A DNA stretch of 64,000 bases from Candidatus Methylacidiphilum fumarolicum. Lineage in GTDB: Bacteria > Verrucomicrobiota > Verrucomicrobiia > Methylacidiphilales > Methylacidiphilaceae. The stretch lies in contig NZ_OX458932.1 of the NCBI RefSeq assembly GCF_949774925.1, forward strand, positions 1,736,001 through 1,800,000, written 5' to 3'. Shown here in pieces: positions 46,338 to 54,659 of the stretch. Each line of letters begins with the position of its first letter. Positions within the stretch are counted from its first letter, which is position 1. The notes under the pieces are model-generated. The model saw only the letters and a list, made by a program, of their open reading frames with translations, was not told the origin of the DNA and made no database searches. A program made the translations under genes and the position numbers.

Positions 46338-46621
46338 ATAATAAATCTATGGAAATTCTAATAGAAAAAAATCCGACCCAGCAGAGGCTAAAGGAACTTG
46401 GAGTCAGTCACTGGCCGATATGGGAAAAAGATGTTTCCAAATTCGACTGGCAATATCCAGAAAAAGAAATTTGTTATCTATTGGAAGGAGAAGCAATAAT
46501 TTCCAGCCCAAAAAATAAACCAATTCGAATTGTTAAAGGAGATCTGGTCATTTTTCCCAAAGATCTCTCTTGTCAGTGGGAAATAGTAAAAAAAGTAAAA
46601 AAACATTATCAAATCGGTTAG
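46334..46621 (+). CDS. Small cupin-domain protein
   Basis: 95 aa. A short cupin of the DUF861/EutQ-like kind, with the motif KEICYLLEGEAIISS...PIRIVKGDLVIFPKDLSCQWEI. Only some of the usual metal-binding residues are present (a Glu in LLEGEA, no HxH pair), so metal binding is unsure. Its start overlaps the dehydrogenase stop (ATGA). Confidence 0.8.
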   Translation: MNNKSMEILIEKNPTQQRLKELGVSHWPIWEKDVSKFDWQYPEKEICYLLEGEAIISSPKNKPIRIVKGDLVIFPKDLSCQWEIVKKVKKHYQIG

Positions 46622-46690
46622 CTTCGATAGATTTTTTCTTAAAGTTGAGTATATAAAAACATCGAAGAGTTTTTTCATAATCGATCTTCA

Positions 46691-46762
46691 GGCCCCATCA
46701 TCTAGTCGGTTAGGATACGGCCCTCTCAAGGCCGGTGGACGGGTTCGAATCCCGTTGGGGCT
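46691..46762 (+). tRNA. tRNA-Glu(CUC)
   Basis: A cloverleaf with acceptor GCCCCA/TGGGGC, anticodon stem CGGCC/GGCCG and loop CTCTCAA (anticodon CTC), T arm ACGGG-TTCGAAT-CCCGT. No CCA encoded. It lies between the cupin gene and the convergent histidine kinase gene, whose stop begins 18 nt after it. Confidence 0.95.
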
Positions 46763-46779
46763 ATTTTTTTCCTAACCAA

Positions 46780-48504
46780 CTAATCAAGGAGAGGAAAAAG
46801 AAGGGAAAAAGTGCTTCCTTGCCCTAAGGTGGAATGGACTTCTACTTTCCCTCTGTGATTTTCCATAATTTTTTGGACAATCGCCAATCCTAGGCCAGTT
46901 CCCTCCTTTTTCCTTGTGAGAAAAGGAACGAAAATGTCTTCAATTTCTGCTTGGGTCATTCCAGAACCTGTATCCTTTACTCTGATGGCCAAGTAGGGTT
47001 CGGCATCGTCATGTTGAATGTCAGCTATAATTTCCAACATGCCTCCTTCTCCCATTGCTTGAATCGCATTGAGGATAAGATTGAGCACAGCCTGTTCGAC
47101 TTGCGCTCTATCCGCCTTTAGGTTAGGGAGCATGGGAGATATTTTGGTCTGCACCTCAATTCTCTGGCCAGCCAGTTTATGCCGTGAAAGAAGGAGGACA
47201 TCATCGATGATGTCTTCCACCTTCATTGCTTCCAAGGTAGGCTCTGTGGACCTTCCAATCACAAGAACTTGATCTACAATCCGATTTAGTTGGCTCATCT
47301 TTTTTTCGAGGACCTCCAGATCCCTCTGAGAAACTGGGTCTTCCTTGATCCTCATTTTAAGACTATGTAGAAGCATATGGATGACGGTCAGAGGATTTCT
47401 TATTTCATGAGCGATTTCAGCAGCGAGAAGTCCCAAGGAAAGCAATCTTTCTCCCTCTCTCAGGTTCTCTTCGGTTTGAACAATTCTCTCTAAAAGCCTA
47501 GCCTTAGCTAGGGCCACTGCTGAAAGATCAGCTAGGGTTTGGAGAAGTTGAATTTGACTGTTTGAAAAGCGATGAGGGGTGGAGGTAAAAATGGCAAGAA
47601 GCCCTTGACACTCTTTACCGAATACCAAAGGGACGGCTAAAAATGAGACCATTTTATTTTCTAAAGCAAACTCCGGACAATGCATCAAAGATTCTTCATG
47701 GATATCCTGAATAGCTAATGGCTTGCATTTTTTAACGACGACTCCAAATATCGATTCGCTTAAAGAAATGACCATCTTCTCTTTTTTTATGTCTTCCTTA
47801 TTGCTGTCATAGGATGCAATGAGAAGGAGCTCTGACTTTTCCCGATTCAGCAAAAACAGCTTACCCTTATTGGCGTCCATAAAAAAGACCGCATTACGGA
47901 CCACTCCTTCTAAGGTTTTTTCTAAGTCTTCTTGAGAAACGATCGTTCGTCCTATTTCAATCAAGGTAGAAAGCTGCTTGGCCTGTTGACGCAATTTATC
48001 GATTTCCCAGGCATAAGAAAGCCATTGCGCTGCTTCAGAAGCAATGGTTTCTAATTGCTTTTCGTGTTGTGGCTTATAATGACTTTTTTCATGGCTATCC
48101 ACATTTAGCACGCCTACGATGGTGGATTGCCACTCAATCGGCACCGCCAGCTCGGAACGTATCCTTGGATCAATGGAAACATAACGCCAATCCTTTGAAA
48201 CATCGTCAATCCGAAGTGTCTTTCCAGAAGTCGCTACCCAGCCCGTAATCCCTTCCCCCACCCTAAGTTTGGTCTTTTTAGCTCTTCGCTTGAGCCCAAA
48301 GCTTGCTTCGATATCAAGAAAACCTGTATTTGGATTGAATAAGACAAAGGAGCCACTGTCGGATTGGGTGATGTCAATGGCTATTTTTAAAAAATGCCGG
48401 ATAACACCTTGAACAGTAAGCAGTCGTTTGATTTTGTTTATGGACAACAGACCAGCTTTTTTGGCTGTAAAGACGTTGTTTTTATCCTCAGATGCACTTT
48501 TCAT
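46780..48504 (-). CDS. Soluble sensor histidine kinase with two GAF domains
   Basis: 574 aa without membrane segments. GAF 1 (about 35-170; GEGITGWVATSGKTLRIDD) and GAF 2 (about 190-340), then a HisKA domain with the phospho-acceptor His in AAEIAHEIRNPLTVI (about 367) and an ATPase domain with NLILNAIQAMGEGG, DTGSGM and GTGLGLAIV. The ATPase type is like NtrB/PilS kinases. It follows glnD by 12 nt, so a link to nitrogen status is possible but inferred. No partner regulator is adjacent. Confidence 0.92.
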   Translation of the reverse strand: MKSASEDKNNVFTAKKAGLLSINKIKRLLTVQGVIRHFLKIAIDITQSDSGSFVLFNPNTGFLDIEASFGLKRRAKKTKLRVGEGITGWVATSGKTLRIDDVSKDWRYVSIDPRIRSELAVPIEWQSTIVGVLNVDSHEKSHYKPQHEKQLETIASEAAQWLSYAWEIDKLRQQAKQLSTLIEIGRTIVSQEDLEKTLEGVVRNAVFFMDANKGKLFLLNREKSELLLIASYDSNKEDIKKEKMVISLSESIFGVVVKKCKPLAIQDIHEESLMHCPEFALENKMVSFLAVPLVFGKECQGLLAIFTSTPHRFSNSQIQLLQTLADLSAVALAKARLLERIVQTEENLREGERLLSLGLLAAEIAHEIRNPLTVIHMLLHSLKMRIKEDPVSQRDLEVLEKKMSQLNRIVDQVLVIGRSTEPTLEAMKVEDIIDDVLLLSRHKLAGQRIEVQTKISPMLPNLKADRAQVEQAVLNLILNAIQAMGEGGMLEIIADIQHDDAEPYLAIRVKDTGSGMTQAEIEDIFVPFLTRKKEGTGLGLAIVQKIMENHRGKVEVHSTLGQGSTFSLLFPLLD

Positions 48505-48516
48505 GACTTTCCAGAA

Positions 48517-51279
48517 CTAAATTCCGGCAGCCTTTCGAATATTCCTTAAAATTTCCTTTATCTCTTCATCCTTAATTATTTTTTCCCCATTTTTATTTAA
48601 TACATAAAACGTATCCAAAGCGGCACCTTTTTCGGTAGCGATTCGAGCTGAAACAATTTCTATTCCCAACTCTAAAAGCGCATTAGAGATCCTGTACAGA
48701 AGAGCCGGTTTATCAGGAGTTTGAATATCAAGGATAGTGTATTTTTTAGAGGAATCCTGATCGAAAGTAATGGAGGTAGGAAATTCTCCTTCATAATCCT
48801 CTTTGATAATGGTCTTGTTTTTAGCAAGCTGCTCAGTTATATCAAAAGATTCGCTAATGAATGCCTTTTCAAGGATTTTACAAAAAGCATTTTTGTACTG
48901 CTCTTTAGAAGCAAACTCCTTGTTCGAAGTGCACACTTTAAAAACATCGAGAACAATCCCATCGTTGCGCGTATGGATATCAGCAGTTAAAATGGAAAGA
49001 CCAAGAACAGAAAAACTGCCACAGATCCTAGAAAAAACTCCTAACCTATCCCATGTGACAATAATGACTTCAGAATGATCCAATTCGGGTTTATCGATCC
49101 ACTTCACCACCGGTGCTAATACATTGGAACTGGAGTCAATCTGATTCATAAAGAAACGGTGAATGAGCTCGATATGAATAGAGATGGCTTCTTCGGAAAA
49201 AGTTTGAAAATACCGTAAAGGAAGATTATTAAAATGCGCTTCAACTTCTTCCTCGTCGATTCGAGAAGAAAGCCTTGCCTTCGTTTTTTCTTTTATCTGC
49301 TCGATAGATTTTCTCCTCTCGAAAATAAACTCTTCTCTGTTAGCCAATGCTCGTGAGGTTTGATGATATAGCTCCCACAAAAGAAGATTTTTCCAGCTTG
49401 TCCAATTTTTGGATTCTCCTGTTCCTTCTTGATCCGCAAACGTTAATAATAGGAGCATATCCAATCTTTGCTGAGAGCCGACTCGCCGGGCAAAATCTAA
49501 AATTGTTTCCTCATCCTCAAGATTTCGTCTGACGGCTATCTGTCCCATCAAAAGATGTTGATCCACCAAAAAAACAAGATCGGAAAGCTCTTCGGCAGAC
49601 AATCTGAGCCGTTTGGCTGCATTCATGGCATTGACCGCACTCAGTTCTTCATGATGCTTTCTTCGATTGGCTGCCCTGCCTGTATCGTGTAAAAGAATTG
49701 CCAAATAGAGGATGAAAGGATTCTGCAATTGATGAAATAAAGAGGCAAAGTTTTTATAAGGGGCTTCTTTTGCTCCAAGTAGTGCATCGATAACTTCGAT
49801 AGCTTTCAGGGTATGCTCATCAGCCGTATACCTATGAAAGAACTCATGTTGGACAAGACAGCGTAAGGGAGCAAATTCAGGAAAAAGTTTTCCAAGTAGT
49901 CCAATCTCGTGCATCTGTCGACAGACTTCTCCAACCTGGCCTTTCCTAGAAAATATGAGCCGAATTAAATCCCGAACATCTCGACGACGCAAAAAATTGG
50001 CATTAATTAAATGCAACCTATTTTTAATCTGGATTTTTAAGGTTGGCCCTATTTTTAGTCCCCACCGTTGGATAAAAGAAAAGGCTTTGAGGATAAGGAG
50101 GGGATTTTCAGTCAATTTTTCAGGATTAACAACTTCCAGGCTATGGTTTTCTATAGAAAAAGAGCCGAAGGGCTTGCTTGTTCTCCCTTTAGAAAGAAAG
50201 CCTTTTTTTTGAGCCGCAATTGCCTGAGCTGTCGTATTGGCAATAAGATAAATTTGAAGCGCATGATCATAAAAGTGGCGCATGAACTCTTCTACCCGTG
50301 CCAAAATATCTTTTTGCGGATATCCCAAAGCGGTGGCAATTTTCCCCTGGCTTCCTAAAGTCAAGAGATCAAATTTTCTTTTTTCCAGAAAATGGAGTTT
50401 TTCTCGAACCCGAAGCAAAAAATCATAGGCATTTTCTAATTTTTCCAAATCTTTTACCTCCATCCACTTTTCGCTAACAATCTGTTCTCTTTGGGTTATC
50501 TTTTCTTTGACTCTAGCGATCCAAAAAAGACTCTGATAATCTCTTAGGCCACCACAGCCCCATTTGATGTTAGGCTCCTGAACCAATACCGTTGCTCCAT
50601 ATTTCCTATGCTGTTCTTTGAGATCTTCTAAACGCCATTCGATGAACTCCTTTTCTTTCCCATGGATACAGGAAGGCTCAAATATCCTTTGAAATCTTTC
50701 CCACAGCTGTTTTGAACCGCAAATCAAATCGGCATCAAGAAGGGCCGTCTTCGTTTGCAAATCCCTATTTGCCCAAGCAATAATTTCTTCCAGTTGATGC
50801 GTCGAATGTCCTACATCCAATCCTATATCCCACAAAAAATAAAGAATCTTGTGGATTAATTCGTAAATAACATCCTCTGCCCCTTTTTGAGGATCATACA
50901 AGAAGAGCAAATCGATGTCACTAGCTGGAGAAAGCTCTTTTCTTCCAAATCCACCCACCGCCACGAGCGCAACGGAAGGCTCTTCAAAGGCCATAGGGGA
51001 AAAGAGTTGTTCTAAAGCCATTTCCCACATATGGGTCAATATGACCATGAAGAGTTCCGCCCGCCTCCTTGCAATAGATTTGCCGCTAGCTCCTAAAGCA
51101 CCCTCCATTCGCACATGATGCAATTCTTTTTTAAGAAAATTTTTGTAAAACAAAACAAGGTCTTTCGGCTTTTTCTTGCTTTGGATTAGTTCTTTTTCTA
51201 TTTCCTTCAATGACTTATCGAATGAACTCATCTTACTTTTGCAACTCTTAACTTTTCCATTATCATAACTCAACGACAT
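48517..51279 (-). CDS. glnD: PII uridylyltransferase/uridylyl-removing enzyme
   Basis: The nitrogen sensor that modifies PII proteins. 920 aa. Nucleotidyltransferase domain with VGGFGRKELSPASDIDLLFLY (about 110), HD domain with ILLHDTGRAANRRKHHEE (about 530; the common form is HDIGK) and two C-terminal ACT domains (VTWDRLGVFSRICGSF; IQTPDKPALLYRISNALLE). The start could also be at MSSFDKS, 16 codons later; the longer form leaves only 39 nt to the divergent pdxJ. Forms an operon with the GAF histidine kinase. Confidence 0.95.
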   Translation of the reverse strand: MSLSYDNGKVKSCKSKMSSFDKSLKEIEKELIQSKKKPKDLVLFYKNFLKKELHHVRMEGALGASGKSIARRRAELFMVILTHMWEMALEQLFSPMAFEEPSVALVAVGGFGRKELSPASDIDLLFLYDPQKGAEDVIYELIHKILYFLWDIGLDVGHSTHQLEEIIAWANRDLQTKTALLDADLICGSKQLWERFQRIFEPSCIHGKEKEFIEWRLEDLKEQHRKYGATVLVQEPNIKWGCGGLRDYQSLFWIARVKEKITQREQIVSEKWMEVKDLEKLENAYDFLLRVREKLHFLEKRKFDLLTLGSQGKIATALGYPQKDILARVEEFMRHFYDHALQIYLIANTTAQAIAAQKKGFLSKGRTSKPFGSFSIENHSLEVVNPEKLTENPLLILKAFSFIQRWGLKIGPTLKIQIKNRLHLINANFLRRRDVRDLIRLIFSRKGQVGEVCRQMHEIGLLGKLFPEFAPLRCLVQHEFFHRYTADEHTLKAIEVIDALLGAKEAPYKNFASLFHQLQNPFILYLAILLHDTGRAANRRKHHEELSAVNAMNAAKRLRLSAEELSDLVFLVDQHLLMGQIAVRRNLEDEETILDFARRVGSQQRLDMLLLLTFADQEGTGESKNWTSWKNLLLWELYHQTSRALANREEFIFERRKSIEQIKEKTKARLSSRIDEEEVEAHFNNLPLRYFQTFSEEAISIHIELIHRFFMNQIDSSSNVLAPVVKWIDKPELDHSEVIIVTWDRLGVFSRICGSFSVLGLSILTADIHTRNDGIVLDVFKVCTSNKEFASKEQYKNAFCKILEKAFISESFDITEQLAKNKTIIKEDYEGEFPTSITFDQDSSKKYTILDIQTPDKPALLYRISNALLELGIEIVSARIATEKGAALDTFYVLNKNGEKIIKDEEIKEILRNIRKAAGI

Positions 51280-51318
51280 AATCTTTACAAAGACTGCTCA
51301 CAGAAAGAAATTAACAGT

Positions 51319-52062
51319 ATGATTCAACTCGGACTCAACATCGATCATGTGGCAACACTAAGGCAGGCAAGGTATAAACAGAACCCTTTTTCTTTTAATG
51401 CCGAGCCATCACCCCTAGAAGCAGCAAAAATAGCCCAAAATGTAGGAGCCCACTCTATTACTGCTCATCTTCGGGAGGATCGGCGGCATATTCAGCTAGA
51501 AGATATGCAACTCATTCGTTCTGCGGTAAAACATTTGAATATGGAAATGGCTCCTATCTCCGAAATGGTCAAAATAGCCTTGGAGATTAAACCAGATGAG
51601 GTTTGCTTGGTTCCAGAAAAAAGAGAAGAAGTTACAACCGAAGGCGGCCTGGATGTGGTTAGTCATCTCCCATCAATCAGGAAGGTGGTATCAGAACTTT
51701 CTCAAGCCAACATCATCGTAAGCCTTTTTATAGATCCCGATCCCGATCAGATAAAAGCCGCCAAGCAAACAGGTGCCCATTGTATTGAACTGCATACGGG
51801 TCAATATGCCATGGCTACTGATTTAGAAATCATCGAAAAAGAAATTGAAAAACATAAGCAATGCGCTTTGCTTGCCCACGAATTGCACCTACAGGTTAAT
51901 GCGGGCCATGGGCTAAACTATAAAAATGTTAGTCCTTATATTCGTTCTGTTCCTTTCCTTCATACGCTCAACATTGGCCATGCGATTATTTCGGCAGCCA
52001 TTTTTTTGGGTCTTGAAAATGCTCTAAAGAAAATGCTTAGCTTGATTGAACAAGCCGTTTAA
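51319..52062 (+). CDS. pdxJ: Pyridoxine 5'-phosphate synthase
   Basis: It condenses 3-amino-2-oxopropyl phosphate with deoxyxylulose phosphate to form vitamin B6. 247 aa. Family motifs: LGLNIDHVATLRQAR, HLREDRRHIQ, CLVPEKREEVTTEGGLDV, VNAGHGLNY and NIGHAIIS. Followed after 2 nt by acpS, the same pair as in many bacteria. Confidence 0.97.
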   Translation: MIQLGLNIDHVATLRQARYKQNPFSFNAEPSPLEAAKIAQNVGAHSITAHLREDRRHIQLEDMQLIRSAVKHLNMEMAPISEMVKIALEIKPDEVCLVPEKREEVTTEGGLDVVSHLPSIRKVVSELSQANIIVSLFIDPDPDQIKAAKQTGAHCIELHTGQYAMATDLEIIEKEIEKHKQCALLAHELHLQVNAGHGLNYKNVSPYIRSVPFLHTLNIGHAIISAAIFLGLENALKKMLSLIEQAV

Positions 52063-52064
52063 TC

Positions 52065-52436
52065 ATGGATATCATAGCTGTTGGCATCGATTTAGTGGAG
52101 AACAGTCGGATTGAATCGGTTTTAAACCGTTTTGGGGACCGATTTTTAAAAAAGATTTATAGAGAGACCGAACTGGCCTATTGCTTTTCAATGACTAATC
52201 CCATTCCCCATCTTTCAGCTCGATTTGCAGCAAAAGAGGCCGTGATCAAAGCCCTAGGAAGTCCTATTGCTTATTGGAAAGATATTGAAGTGTTTTCTAA
52301 GAAAAATCGAGCCCCCCAACTTTTCTTTCATGGGGAAGTTCTTAAACTCTCTTCTTCAAGAGGCGTCAGCTCAACCTACATCAGCCTTTCGCATTGCCGT
52401 TCGACCAGTGCTGCCGTTGTCATTCTTACTGGTTGA
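52065..52436 (+). CDS. acpS: Holo-[acyl-carrier-protein] synthase
   Basis: It transfers phosphopantetheine from CoA to acyl carrier protein. 123 aa. Motifs: IAVGIDLVENSRI (metal-binding Asp), RFAAKEAVIKALG and the C-terminal ISLSHCRSTSAAVVI. Co-transcribed with pdxJ. Confidence 0.95.
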   Translation: MDIIAVGIDLVENSRIESVLNRFGDRFLKKIYRETELAYCFSMTNPIPHLSARFAAKEAVIKALGSPIAYWKDIEVFSKKNRAPQLFFHGEVLKLSSSRGVSSTYISLSHCRSTSAAVVILTG

Positions 52437-52450
52437 TCGCTATGGAGGTA

Positions 52451-52474
52451 TTACCCCCATATTTATAGGGGTAA
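52451..52474. terminator. Possible bidirectional terminator hairpin after acpS
   Basis: TTACCCC (52451-52457) pairs with GGGGTAA (52468-52474) around a 10-nt AT loop, between two convergent genes. No T-run follows on either strand, so termination is only plausible. Confidence 0.45.
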
Positions 52475-52490
52475 GACCTTGAACCTTAGT

Positions 52491-52784
52491 TCATTCTTTA
52501 TAGAAGATTGCTTTGATCATTCCTTCCTTAAACTCATACTGAGCTTTTGCCGCAGCAACCTTTGCTTGCCAGCTTTTATCCATTGCCTCAATATAAGCTT
52601 CGGCTCCTTTTTCTAGCTCTGCTCCCCATTTGGCCCTTATTTTTTCTTTGAGGATTTCCTTAAAAACCTCATCCCAAGCCTCACAGCTTGTCTCTTTAAA
52701 TCCGCTTAGAAGACCCTCAATCAGATCTTCATGTTTTTCGCAGCAACATTTCGTTTCTTTTTGACAATCTTCGCTCTGTTCCAT
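52491..52784 (-). CDS. Small Cys-rich hypothetical protein
   Basis: 97 aa. The start at 52782-52784 (MEQSEDCQKE) is fixed by AGGAGG 8 nt upstream; the open frame continues upstream but has no such site. The N-terminus carries CQKETKCCCEKHED, four cysteines and a His that could bind metal, and the rest is a charged amphipathic helix (KWGAELEKGAEAYIEAMDKS). No family is recognised. It lies downstream of the kdpD-kdpE-AraC genes on the same strand, with a 171-nt gap. Confidence 0.7.
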   Translation of the reverse strand: MEQSEDCQKETKCCCEKHEDLIEGLLSGFKETSCEAWDEVFKEILKEKIRAKWGAELEKGAEAYIEAMDKSWQAKVAAAKAQYEFKEGMIKAIFYKE

Positions 52785-52955
52785 AGCATATTCCTCCTTT
52801 TTTCCGTTTTCGAATCGTTCCATGGACAAAAGATCCCCATGAATCGATACTTCTTACAAAACAGAGAATAGCCGTTTGCCCCTACATAAACAAGGAGTTT
52901 TGAAAAAATATAATGAGAAAGGTTTAAGACAGAGCCTTGGATCAAACTTTAGGAC

Positions 52956-53888
52956 TTATTTTTTTACTAACCTCTTTGGCGAAGGATAGACGCAGGGACA
53001 ACAGCCCATGACTTGACAGAAGACCTTACTGAAATAACTCAGGCTTGAATAACCAACAGCGAAAGCAGCTTCCGTAACGTTATAATCACCTCTTTTCAAT
53101 AGCTCAGCTGCTTTTTCTATGCGCAGATTTCTAACATACACAGGAATAGACATTCCTGTTTCCTTAGAAAAAAGTCGACTTAAGTACGAAGGACTTACTC
53201 CCAGATACCGTGCTAATTCAGAAAGCCGAATAGCGCTTGTGAAGTGTTCTTTAAGATATTCTTTTGCCTTACTGACAATCAGCTTGTGAGCTGGAGAAAG
53301 CGGACAGATTTTTTCTTCCGCCTGCATGGGCTCAAAGAGGACTTCTGCCGCTGCCTCCAAGGAAAGAGCATGAGCATAAAGAGAGAGAGCCGGTTGAGAA
53401 AGAGTCCCAGACAAAAGAATTTCCAAACGTGATTCCAAAGAAAAGGAAATTTCATGAGGATTGCCGATTAACGGTTCTTCTCTTTTTCCCTCTAGCCAGG
53501 CTTTGACAGGTGGCAAAAGCCATTCTTCCAATCCTTTAAGTTCCTGTGCCAGAGCACTTCTTGACCATTCCACTGTGACAAACTGGGCATATTCCCCGCC
53601 AATTCTTTCAGCACGAAGATCCTTCTCTGTAAGCGCATAAAACCCTACAGTTCCTGGTCGAAACTCTACTTGTGCCTTCTCCGAATACACGATGCCAGAG
53701 CCAAGCTTATTGATGCAGATCTCAAGGCTATTTCGATGAAAACTTCTCGACCAGTCAAAAGAGCCATCAATGCGTGATTCAACAATTTCTAAACTCCAAC
53801 CCTGAGCATAAAAATTCCCAGCAATCTGTCTCCACCTTCCAGAAATATCTTTCCATGCCCCCCGCTCTACTTTCGCTAAATTCATCAC
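52956..53888 (-). CDS. AraC-family transcription regulator
   Basis: 310 aa. The N-terminal part (about 1-190) is a cupin-like sensing domain without a clear ligand; the C-terminal ~100 residues hold the AraC double helix-turn-helix: IRLSELARYLGVSPSYLSRLFSKETG and YNVTEAAFAVGYSSLSYFSKVFCQVMG. It lies 35 nt downstream of kdpE on the same strand. The regulated genes are unknown; the small Cys-rich gene just downstream is one candidate. Confidence 0.9.
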   Translation of the reverse strand: MMNLAKVERGAWKDISGRWRQIAGNFYAQGWSLEIVESRIDGSFDWSRSFHRNSLEICINKLGSGIVYSEKAQVEFRPGTVGFYALTEKDLRAERIGGEYAQFVTVEWSRSALAQELKGLEEWLLPPVKAWLEGKREEPLIGNPHEISFSLESRLEILLSGTLSQPALSLYAHALSLEAAAEVLFEPMQAEEKICPLSPAHKLIVSKAKEYLKEHFTSAIRLSELARYLGVSPSYLSRLFSKETGMSIPVYVRNLRIEKAAELLKRGDYNVTEAAFAVGYSSLSYFSKVFCQVMGCCPCVYPSPKRLVKK

Positions 53889-53923
53889 TTTTTTCTTTCT
53901 GCAAAATTAGGAACAGTGTCAAC

Positions 53924-54646
53924 TTATTTTGAAGCGGTATCCGCTGGATCTAAAATCATTAGCCGATATCCGATTCCAGGCTCTGTAAGGAGTAATTTTG
54001 GCTGCATAGAATTTTCCTCTATCTTTTCTCTAAGCCTGGCCATATACACTCGCAGATAATGGACCTGCTCAACTGAATGAGGCCCCCATATTTCCTGCAA
54101 AATCTGTCGGTGGGTCAACACCTTGCCGGCATGACGGACCAGCAGTCTTAAGATGCTATATTCTGTAGCCGTCAAATGGATCTCTTTTTTGTTAAAAAAG
54201 ACCCTCCTGTTGACAAGATCGACTTCCAAGCCATCTGTCCGAAAAACCTGCAGGCATTCTTGAGGTTGCAGCCTTCGGAACAATACTCTCATTCTGGCCA
54301 TCAGTTCTTCATCTCCAAAAGGTTTAGTTAAATAGTCATCAGCACCACTATCCAAAGCCTGGACTTTCTCTTTTTCCTGATCCACTGCCGAAAGAACAAG
54401 AATAGGAATTTGGCTCCATTCCCTTATTCTTTGGATAACAGCGATACCACTTATATCTGGAAGTAATAAATCAAGGATGATGAGATCAGGCCTTCTCTGA
54501 GCTGCTTCCAAAATTCCTTCTTCTCCTTTTGCAGCCACATACACCCGATAGCCTTTTTTTTCAAGAATCAATCTAAGCAATTTGAGCATTTGCGGCTCAT
54601 CATCAATAACAAGTACAGAATGTGGCATCTGTCTTTCTTTACTCAT
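53924..54646 (-). CDS. kdpE: KdpE-type response regulator (OmpR family)
   Basis: Response regulator, about 240 aa from MSKERQMPHSV; the frame is open further upstream into kdpD (to 54712), so the start is not certain. The receiver domain shows LVIDDEPQ, the phospho-acceptor Asp in LIILDLLLPDISG and Lys in DDYLTKPFG. The winged-helix OmpR domain shows LTATEYSILRLLVRHAGKVLTHRQILQEIWG. It lies just after kdpD, the usual partner. The Kdp system controls a high-affinity K+ pump, but kdpFABC is not in this window. Confidence 0.9.
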   Translation of the reverse strand: MSKERQMPHSVLVIDDEPQMLKLLRLILEKKGYRVYVAAKGEEGILEAAQRRPDLIILDLLLPDISGIAVIQRIREWSQIPILVLSAVDQEKEKVQALDSGADDYLTKPFGDEELMARMRVLFRRLQPQECLQVFRTDGLEVDLVNRRVFFNKKEIHLTATEYSILRLLVRHAGKVLTHRQILQEIWGPHSVEQVHYLRVYMARLREKIEENSMQPKLLLTEPGIGYRLMILDPADTASK

Positions 54647-54659
54647 ATCGGTTGATTGT

